Origin: Candidatus Woesearchaeota archaeon
GTDB lineage: Archaea; Nanobdellota; Nanobdellia; SCGC-AAA011-G17; VGLX01
Assembly: GCA_016866645.1 (NCBI GenBank)
Contig: VGLX01000075.1
Span: 1 to 6,596 of the forward strand
Length of the DNA stretch: 6,596 bases
Reading direction: 5' to 3'
Numbering within the stretch: position 1 is the stretch's first letter; each line of letters begins with the position of its first letter. Positions 1-4,823 of the stretch are shown in pieces. The notes under the pieces are model-generated. The model was not told the DNA's origin and ran no database searches. It saw only the letters and a program-made list of their open reading frames with translations. A program made the position numbers and the translations under genes.

Positions 1-16
1 GAGAAAATTTTCGAAG

Positions 17-64
17 AAAAAAATACCCCTCCCAACAATTCATCCCCGCAGCAAGCTGACAGGG
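17..64 (-). terminator. Candidate hairpin plus T7 tract at the end of the pilin-like operon
   Basis: On the minus strand CCCTG (60-64) can pair with CGGGG (44-48), and CAG (56-58) with CTG (49-51), around a CTTG loop, with one bulged T and one T-G pair. About 20 bases later comes a run of seven T (17-23). The spacing is long for a bacterial-type terminator, but T tracts alone suffice in archaea. A second T-rich stretch lies right after the stop codon (71-82). Confidence 0.45.
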
Positions 65-82
65 TATTCGAATAAAATAATA

Positions 83-1138
83 CTATCCTGACTTCACGCC
101 TATGTCAGAACATAAAGGCCCGTTAACATTACTGTAATCAGCCTCTTTGACGAACTCAACCATCCTGAAATCAGCGTAGCCCTTGCAGTTCGCCCCACCT
201 TCAAAGGAATATAACTTCCCTTTTCCAGTTTCTTTGCTTATAACCTCACCTCTAGATATCGATAACGCTCCAGGGAAACAACGATTGCTCTGCAAGTCCT
301 CATTCGTAATGCCATAAGATCCGAATATCCCCCGCAAAGTCCTGACTTGCTGCCTCCTCCCATAGACTACGATTTGATTGTTCTTGTCTAGAAGCTTGAA
401 CTGGTACTCGGCGCCTCCGAAAAGCTTGTCTTTTTCCGAAGTCGTAACTATGCTTATCTTATACCCCTCAGGAATCTCTGAAAGGTCTATATCCGATCCG
501 TCACAATAACACTTGGCCTTGTCCTTATTCACGTTCAAGCATCTCTGGAACTTGTCCACTATCTGGTTGAAGGACGTCATCACCATGTTCTCGGTAGTCT
601 TAGACATCTCATTCAATGTTTCCAAGTCAGCGAGTATCTTGAAGCTAGGGTAGAAGCCGTAAGACAGATTCTCATTCTTATTAATCCACGCTTTCTCTTT
701 CGAAACCCCCACTAATTCTATAACCCTCTTGTTGTCTATCGTCAGGATCCTTGATTTGAACTCGTAATCATCGATGTTCAAGATTTGCTTCAAATTTTTC
801 TCGTAAGCTTTGTTGAAAGAATTGACGTGCTTCTTGAATGCCGCTTTGAAATATACCGGCACTTCCTTGCAAGATTCCTTGCCCATGTTGCATGCCGTGT
901 ACATGTCTTCGTAGCTTGACGGCATCACCCTCATCGTCTCAGCCAAAGCGAACTTGGCCCCCACCTCCAGATATGCCATGTAAACGCTTTCTTCCTTCGG
1001 CAAATCTATAAGGCTCATCTGGTTCGTGCCTATAACACTGGTCAGCTTTATAGAGTCTAACAGCATGACAGTGGCTACTATGAAGGCTAATGATGATGTC
1101 AGCAAGATTATTGCTGCTTTTTTGTTCAGACGTTTCAT
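83..1138 (-). CDS. Large pilin-like protein with C-terminal Cys domain shared with the transglycosylase, 351 residues
   Basis: MKRLNKKAAIILLTSSLAF has a K-K-A form of the prepilin-type signal and one helix (about 9-27). Residues 34-68 (V-I-G-T-N-Q-M-S-L, then YLEVGAKFALAE) resemble a segment I associate with large DPANN pilin-like proteins (recollection, not a search). A middle region with C83/C90 follows, rich in Tyr, Phe and Lys. From residue 197 there is F-Q-R-C200, C210-Y-C212, then E-I-P-E-G-Y-K-I (221-228) and L-F-G-G (239-242), and C287-F. This is the same layout as both Cys repeats of the transglycosylase protein. C318 and C343 bring the total to eight Cys. The start overlaps the stop of the 177-residue gene. 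It ends the operon, and as the largest pilin-like protein it may be a tip or adhesin subunit, which is inference. Confidence 0.87.
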   Translation of the reverse strand: MKRLNKKAAIILLTSSLAFIVATVMLLDSIKLTSVIGTNQMSLIDLPKEESVYMAYLEVGAKFALAETMRVMPSSYEDMYTACNMGKESCKEVPVYFKAAFKKHVNSFNKAYEKNLKQILNIDDYEFKSRILTIDNKRVIELVGVSKEKAWINKNENLSYGFYPSFKILADLETLNEMSKTTENMVMTSFNQIVDKFQRCLNVNKDKAKCYCDGSDIDLSEIPEGYKISIVTTSEKDKLFGGAEYQFKLLDKNNQIVVYGRRQQVRTLRGIFGSYGITNEDLQSNRCFPGALSISRGEVISKETGKGKLYSFEGGANCKGYADFRMVEFVKEADYSNVNGPLCSDIGVKSG

Positions 1139-1668
1139 GTTGTCCCTACCGTAGCGTTGACAGTTATGGACTGCCCGTCATAAGTCGGTAATGCGAAGAC
1201 CTTCTCCCAGCCCGTGCATTCGTCCCCTCCGACTTCCATGTTAGACCCGTCAGGGTATTTTATATCAAGCCTGATGCACTGCTCAGGGAGTCTTTGTATA
1301 GTCTCTACCTGGTCTTGCTTGGGCTTCCCCGCTATAGTTTCTATAGGCGCGTCTTCTTTGACGATGTCTTTCCTTTTCAAATTTTCAACGAGCATCTGCT
1401 GGTATTTCTCATTCTTGTACGTCAAGCCTATCATCTCTTTCAGGCTTATCGTCCCTTTATCAGAATCTAATTCTAAAAGCAGGTAGTCTGCCATGTCTTT
1501 CTTTTCCATGAGCGCATACCTCACAGCGCCTTCTTTTTCGCTCACGAGTATCTTGTTGGTGGCTTGCATGTTGGAGATTATGTAAAGCCCTATCGCTATG
1601 ACTATCATCGAGGGTATAAGGTCTGCTATGAAGTCTTCTGTCTGCCCTTTTTTATGGAGCCTTCTCAT
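1135..1668 (-). CDS. Pilin-like membrane protein, 177 residues
   Basis: MRRLHKKGQTEDFIADLIP carries a K-K-G-Q-T-E-D-F prepilin-type signal (predicted cut after Gly8) and a helix over about residues 15-32. This Q-T/S-E arrangement right after the Gly is the most canonical class III motif in the window. The outer part is charged and partly helical (about 44-104), followed by a short beta-like end with C131 and C151 and an E-V-G-G-D-E segment between them. Overlapping ATGA junctions at both ends (1665-1668 and 1135-1138) make it an inner gene of the coupled operon. GTGA lies about 8 bases before the start as a weak ribosome site. No catalytic motif is seen; a structural subunit is likely. Confidence 0.85.
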   Translation of the reverse strand: MRRLHKKGQTEDFIADLIPSMIVIAIGLYIISNMQATNKILVSEKEGAVRYALMEKKDMADYLLLELDSDKGTISLKEMIGLTYKNEKYQQMLVENLKRKDIVKEDAPIETIAGKPKQDQVETIQRLPEQCIRLDIKYPDGSNMEVGGDECTGWEKVFALPTYDGQSITVNATVGTT

Positions 1669-2102
1669 TTGATCTCACGATATTTTTCTACGCTGATATA
1701 CAATGTCTCGTCTTTGCCGTTGTACTTGACAGTCCTCGTGTATTCAGAGTATTTCATGGCCGCTTCTTGTGTCACCGTTTCTTTGCCGCCTATTATGAGC
1801 TTTACTGACCTGTCAGTGTAAGGGCTTTCTGTGCCTAAGCAGCTCTTCAAAAACTCCCCATCAAGTTTAGAGTCATCTATCCTATAAAGCAGGATATTAT
1901 TCGTGTCTGGGTCTTTTTGCGAAACGCATTTTATCACTTTGTTGACGACTATCAAGTCTGCAGTCTCGTCAACTGTTGACAGCTTGGCAATCTGGTAATC
2001 TCTGAAAACGTTGCTCATATATCCGAAAAGTATGGCTATGATTATCACTACGACTATGTAATACACTGATTTCCTCCCAAGGTCGAAAGCTCCTTTTTTC
2101 AT
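1665..2102 (-). CDS. Pilin-like membrane protein, 145 residues
   Basis: The protein begins MKKGAFDLGRKSVYYIVVV: K-K-G, a short basic segment, then a hydrophobic helix (about 12-28). The outer domain has VVNKVIKC (52-59), an aspartate-rich segment I75-D-D-S-K-L-D81, C88 in LKSCLG, and a lysine/tyrosine-rich C-terminus that looks like beta strands. C59 and C88 could form a disulfide. The ATG overlaps the stop of the 103-residue gene, and its own stop overlaps the next start as ATGA (1665-1668). GGGAG sits almost at the start codon and GAGGT about 14 bases upstream, neither well placed, so translation probably depends on coupling. I recognise no enzymatic motif. A minor pilin-like subunit is the best reading. 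Confidence 0.83.
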   Translation of the reverse strand: MKKGAFDLGRKSVYYIVVVIIIAILFGYMSNVFRDYQIAKLSTVDETADLIVVNKVIKCVSQKDPDTNNILLYRIDDSKLDGEFLKSCLGTESPYTDRSVKLIIGGKETVTQEAAMKYSEYTRTVKYNGKDETLYISVEKYREIK

Positions 2103-2410
2103 GCTCCCTTAGCTATTACCTCTTCTCCGGTTTTGGTGATGCGCACTTTGCAGTCCTTGCCTTTCGAAAACTTCCCATCGTCTCCTAAGCACCAGTCCCC
2201 AGTGTAGTACACCATGTCCAAGTCGCCTGGCAAAGATTTGGCCATCTCTTTAACAAGGTCCAAGTCATATTCTAGATAAGTCTTGCTGAAGCTAGAAGTC
2301 TGATTCACGTTCATCACGGCATACATCAGCATAGCAGCTATCAAAGCTCCGATTACCAGCTCGAACATCAAAGTAGTTGTCAATACTTCAGACTGGCCTC
2401 TTTTGTTCAT
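2099..2410 (-). CDS. Class III-signal minor pilin-like protein, 103 residues
   Basis: MNKRGQSEVLTTTLMFELVIG carries a K-R-G prepilin-type motif with Q-S-E after the predicted cut, then a hydrophobic stretch to about residue 33. The outer part has a YLEYDLDLVKEMAKSLPGDLDMVYY segment (45-69, given here only to mark its position: tyrosine/aspartate-rich, then L-P-G-D) and two Cys (74, 87) that could pair. From memory, small DPANN pilin-like proteins share this 'PGD...Y' layout; their function is not known. It is the first gene of the downstream operon, and its stop overlaps the next start as ATGA (2099-2102). A minor-pilin or filament-initiation role is inference. Confidence 0.85.
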   Translation of the reverse strand: MNKRGQSEVLTTTLMFELVIGALIAAMLMYAVMNVNQTSSFSKTYLEYDLDLVKEMAKSLPGDLDMVYYTGDWCLGDDGKFSKGKDCKVRITKTGEEVIAKGA

Positions 2411-2432
2411 AACAGTTTAAAGGGACGTAAGA

Positions 2433-2450
2433 ATTTATATTGTTTTCCTT
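2433..2450 (-). promoter_or_regulatory. Putative BRE/TATA promoter of the four-gene pilin-like operon, leaderless
   Basis: The minus strand reads AAGGAAAACAATATAAATTC: a purine-rich BRE-like stretch (2441-2450) followed by a TATA-like ATATAAAT (2433-2440). The box centre is about 26-27 bases before the ATG at 2410, the usual archaeal TATA-to-start distance, so transcription should begin at or next to the start codon. No Shine-Dalgarno sequence lies directly before the ATG. Confidence 0.6.
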
Positions 2451-2451
2451 T

Positions 2452-2461
2452 AAAAAAAAAA
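2452..2461 (-). terminator. T10 terminator after the M23 gene
   Basis: A run of ten T on the minus strand begins 14 bases after the M23 stop codon, with no hairpin before it. This is the form expected of an archaeal intrinsic terminator. It immediately precedes the promoter of the next operon. Confidence 0.65.
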
Positions 2462-2475
2462 TCGAAGAGTTAACG

Positions 2476-4173
2476 TCATACTAGAACAGGGCATATGCCT
2501 TGGTTGTAAGTCGCAGGGTCTGTTCCGCACCTGCTTCCTGATGCTTTCTTCATGTCTAAAAAGCATACGGGGTTGATGCTTCCTTGGGTTCCTGAAGCTG
2601 TCGGGTTTTCTGGGCCGTAAACTCCTAAGTGCAGGTGCACTTCTGTCGAATGCCCTGAATTCCCCATATGGCCTACGGTCTGCCCTTTCCTAATCCTGTC
2701 CCCTTCCTTCAGCGTGATGTCGCTCATCAGATGTGCATAGATGACATTGTACTTATCGAGTTGGTTTACAACTACATAATTCCCATACCCTCCTCCGCAA
2801 GTCTCTTGAGGAGTGTCTGGGCAGCTTTTCACAACAGTCCCTACGATGCCGTCGCCTATCGCCTCGACAGTATCGCCCATCTTCCCAGGGACTTTCGCGC
2901 CTAAATCTATTCCTGCATGTTCTTTGCCCTCCCTTAGACCAAAGCAAGATGTTATTCTAGGGCTGCTGACAGGCCATGATAATAGTCTTGCAGTGACAGT
3001 GCCTTTTATGTTTTTTATGATTGCTTTTACAATCGGCCCTACAGGCCTTAGGTTGTCTTCTAACAGCCTTATCTCTACTGATTTCTTATCAGCCAAGTAT
3101 TTGGTTAGCATCTCGTCCTTTGACTGCTCAAGCTTAACATTAAAATTACTGGCCGTTAGCTCGTTTTGTATCTCTTCAGCGAAGGTTAGCGACTGCGATG
3201 ACTTTCCGTAATAGCTGATGATAATCGTGTTGTAATCAGTGATGGAATCGTCTTTTTCTATCTGGATGAAATATTTCAAGCCAGGATACTCTTTACTGAC
3301 TTCCTTGGCGAACATGTCCGGCAGCATGCAAGCCCCGTCTTCAGATTTTATGTCTACCCTGGATGTGGTTATGCCTTCAGTTTTCAGCTGCATGCTAAGC
3401 TCTTCTGATACGAAGTCATTGTCTTTTCCGCATGAAGAGGATATTATTACATTTGACATTTTAAATGCGCTTTGTGTTTCTTGCTCTACTTTCTTCTTTA
3501 AGTCGTCATTAAGCAGGGCCTTATTGTCGTCTAACGATACGTAGGGCCCTTTTTTTATATACTGTATTACTCTCATTCCTCGCTCATAAGCACCTTTTGA
3601 AACAGTGTATTTCGTCCCGGGTATGAACACTCCTTGCGAGCATCCTTCGCCCCCATAGAAGTCGAGATTGTCAAAAGTTTCGCACTTAACGCCTATCCCT
3701 GTGCATGCGCTTTGTTTCACCTCATCTCTAGACATATCACACAAGCAAAGGCAGCTTTTTTCGTCCGGGCATTTGTCTTTCGGTCGGTCTATGCTTCCGG
3801 TGAAACCTAAAGCCAGCCTAATAAATGAGGATGCAGGGCCCATAGGTGAAGGTACTGCCCAACCAAAGTCTATCCCATGACAGCTCCACGTTATAACTGA
3901 GCACAAGCCCTTGCAGCCAACATAATCCTTTCCCTTTCCGAACCCGACAAGGAACTTATCCTTCTCAACATAGAACGCCATCTCTCCGCCGTCCTCTTCA
4001 TCTAAGTTGCTCTCCTCCATCTTCTTCAGATGACTCACTAGCTTGTCAAAGTATTCTGTGCCTTTCGGCTTGTACATGTTATACACTGCGCAGCCTATCG
4101 CTGTAAGCATCAGTACAGCTATGATTATTCCTATCAATGCGCTGTAGGATTCTGTGGTTCCTTTCTTTCTCAT
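2476..4173 (-). CDS. Pilin-signal, Cys-rich M23 (LytM-type) metallopeptidase with possible degenerate amidase-like domain
   Basis: M23 enzymes are zinc endopeptidases that cut peptide cross-links of bacterial murein. MRKKGTTESYSALI is a class III/prepilin-type signal, followed by one helix to about residue 31. A Cys-rich region (87-178) contains C-L-C-L-C (141-145). Residues 240-391 show a loose amidase_3-like layout without the zinc ligands (see findings). The M23 domain (about 400-540) keeps all expected residues: H419-x3-D423 (HAGID), catalytic-type H481 in YAHL, and H513-L-H515, plus GNYVVV (464-469) and GDRIRKGQ (491-498). It should therefore be active. Inserted Cys pairs (451/459; 537/549/561 and 410) add to 18 Cys outside the membrane helix, which points to disulfides on the outer face. 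The ATG overlaps the preceding stop, and no separate ribosome site is seen. A non-enzymatic LytM factor is unlikely because the metal ligands are intact. Confidence 0.93.
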   Translation of the reverse strand: MRKKGTTESYSALIGIIIAVLMLTAIGCAVYNMYKPKGTEYFDKLVSHLKKMEESNLDEEDGGEMAFYVEKDKFLVGFGKGKDYVGCKGLCSVITWSCHGIDFGWAVPSPMGPASSFIRLALGFTGSIDRPKDKCPDEKSCLCLCDMSRDEVKQSACTGIGVKCETFDNLDFYGGEGCSQGVFIPGTKYTVSKGAYERGMRVIQYIKKGPYVSLDDNKALLNDDLKKKVEQETQSAFKMSNVIISSSCGKDNDFVSEELSMQLKTEGITTSRVDIKSEDGACMLPDMFAKEVSKEYPGLKYFIQIEKDDSITDYNTIIISYYGKSSQSLTFAEEIQNELTASNFNVKLEQSKDEMLTKYLADKKSVEIRLLEDNLRPVGPIVKAIIKNIKGTVTARLLSWPVSSPRITSCFGLREGKEHAGIDLGAKVPGKMGDTVEAIGDGIVGTVVKSCPDTPQETCGGGYGNYVVVNQLDKYNVIYAHLMSDITLKEGDRIRKGQTVGHMGNSGHSTEVHLHLGVYGPENPTASGTQGSINPVCFLDMKKASGSRCGTDPATYNQGICPVLV

Positions 4174-4355
4174 TTTATCGTGCTGTTGAACAGGTCTTTC
4201 GGCTTAGCAGACCACATATCCGCAAGAGTGCCTTTTATTTTAGCTGCGAAATCTGAGGCTCCGCCGTAGAATATCAGTATTACCACCACTAATACTACAA
4301 GCCCTAAAGCGAACAGTATAACATACCTTATCTCTAAATCCCCTTTTTTATCCAT
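4170..4355 (-). CDS. 61-residue class III-signal pilin-like mini-protein
   Basis: The protein starts MDKKGDLEIRYVILF: a K-K-G prepilin-type motif with an acidic residue soon after the predicted cut, then a long hydrophobic helix (about residues 11-31) ending Y-G-G and a 30-residue polar tail with no Cys. It is a paralogue of the 108-residue protein without the Cys domain, and resembles the 54-residue protein in layout and place. Its stop overlaps the start of the M23 gene as ATGA (4170-4173), so translation of the two is coupled. Small pilin-like proteins of this form are typically held in the membrane until assembled into a filament. Here a scaffold or partner for the M23 enzyme is the simplest inference. 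No enzymatic motif is visible. Confidence 0.85.
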   Translation of the reverse strand: MDKKGDLEIRYVILFALGLVVLVVVILIFYGGASDFAAKIKGTLADMWSAKPKDLFNSTIK

Positions 4356-4378
4356 ACGCTTATCTAAATAGCTATAGA

Positions 4379-4398
4379 CTTAAATAATTTGCTATTTT
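4379..4398 (-). promoter_or_regulatory. Putative BRE/TATA promoter for the 61-residue/M23 gene pair, near-leaderless
   Basis: The minus strand reads AATAGCAAATTATTTAAG here, with a TATA-like TTATTTAA at 4380-4387 preceded by a purine-rich BRE-like stretch. Its centre lies about 28 bases from the ATG at 4355, which places the expected start of transcription within a few bases of the start codon. No Shine-Dalgarno sequence precedes that ATG, in keeping with a leaderless message. Confidence 0.5.
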
Positions 4399-4402
4399 AA
4401 AT

Positions 4403-4423
4403 AAAAAAAAATAAAGAAAACGT
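4403..4423 (-). terminator. Oligo-T terminator after the 108-residue gene
   Basis: Directly after the TAA stop the minus strand reads TTTTCTTTATTTTTTTTATTT, with a run of nine T interrupted from further T-rich stretches by single bases. T-rich tracts without a hairpin are the typical archaeal termination signal. It sits just ahead of the TATA-like element of the next unit. Confidence 0.6.
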
Positions 4424-4750
4424 TTAACACGTAAAGGATTTACATTCTACATTCAGGTTTTTGTCTCCGGCGCCTGTAGAACATTTGTATCCGCCGTCTA
4501 CTTCACCTTTATCGTTTGTTTTCTTAAACTCATTATTGCAAAAACTCGCTTTGTTATTCAAGCTGCAATACAGCTCACACTGGCCCCGCCATATCGCAAA
4601 GTCCTGGTCAGTAGCCCTTAACGTCTGGTCTTTCTGCTGAGAGAACAGAGTCTTAAGACCACCTGTGAAAAACAGGATTATCACTACTAAGACTACTAAA
4701 GCGATTGCTGCAACAATCACATAATTCAGAGAAATATCGCCCTTTTTCAT
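4424..4750 (-). CDS. Class III-signal pilin-like protein with six-cysteine ectodomain
   Basis: The 108 residues start MKKGDISLNYVIV: a K-K-G prepilin-type motif (predicted cut after Gly4, by an archaeal FlaK/PibD-type peptidase) followed by a hydrophobic helix to about residue 29. The N-terminal 30 residues closely resemble those of the 61-residue protein (both K-K-G-D, a Y-V-I, V-L-V-V, F-x-G-G), so these are paralogues. The outer part is polar and holds six Cys (58, 62, 71, 90, 103, 108), an even number that suggests three disulfides, including a C-E-L-Y-C pair. The final residue is Cys. It has its own TATA-like element and a strong Shine-Dalgarno site and is followed by an oligo-T tract, so it could be a single-gene unit made at a higher level than its neighbours, as a major subunit might be. 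That role is a guess. I do not recognise the Cys domain. Confidence 0.88.
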   Translation of the reverse strand: MKKGDISLNYVIVAAIALVVLVVIILFFTGGLKTLFSQQKDQTLRATDQDFAIWRGQCELYCSLNNKASFCNNEFKKTNDKGEVDGGYKCSTGAGDKNLNVECKSFTC

Positions 4751-4757
4751 GCAGTTT

Positions 4758-4764
4758 CCACCTC
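4758..4764 (-). promoter_or_regulatory. Strong Shine-Dalgarno site
   Basis: GAGGTGG lies 7 bases before the ATG at 4750 and is complementary to the 3' end of 16S rRNA. It is the clearest ribosome site in the window and fixes the start of the 108-residue gene. The next two transcription units appear leaderless instead, so two modes of initiation sit side by side. Confidence 0.75.
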
Positions 4765-4800
4765 GTTTGAGTTTTTGATAATCATTCTAAGCCTAAGTTT

Positions 4801-4810
4801 ATATTTAAAG
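4801..4810 (-). promoter_or_regulatory. Putative TATA box for the 108-residue pilin-like gene
   Basis: The minus strand reads CTTTAAATATAAAC just after the transglycosylase stop, a good archaeal TATA-like element in an AT-rich gap. A centre near 4804 predicts transcription starting around 4778, giving a leader of roughly 27 bases that contains the Shine-Dalgarno site at 4758-4764. No oligo-T tract separates it from the transglycosylase gene, so read-through from upstream is also likely. Position and composition are seen; activity is inferred. Confidence 0.5.
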
Positions 4811-4823
4811 GTTTCTAAATTTT

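Noticed and set aside
1..43. Minus-strand open stretch starting ATG at 43 (MNCWEGYFF...) running off the window
   Set aside because: Only 14 codons are visible, they overlap the T7 tract and follow directly on the hairpin, and the composition looks like non-coding sequence. A downstream gene start cannot be excluded but is not supported.
2753..2947. 64-residue minus-strand frame within the M23 gene
   Set aside because: It is an Arg/Gly-rich out-of-frame reading of the M23 catalytic domain, whose own frame has all metal ligands.
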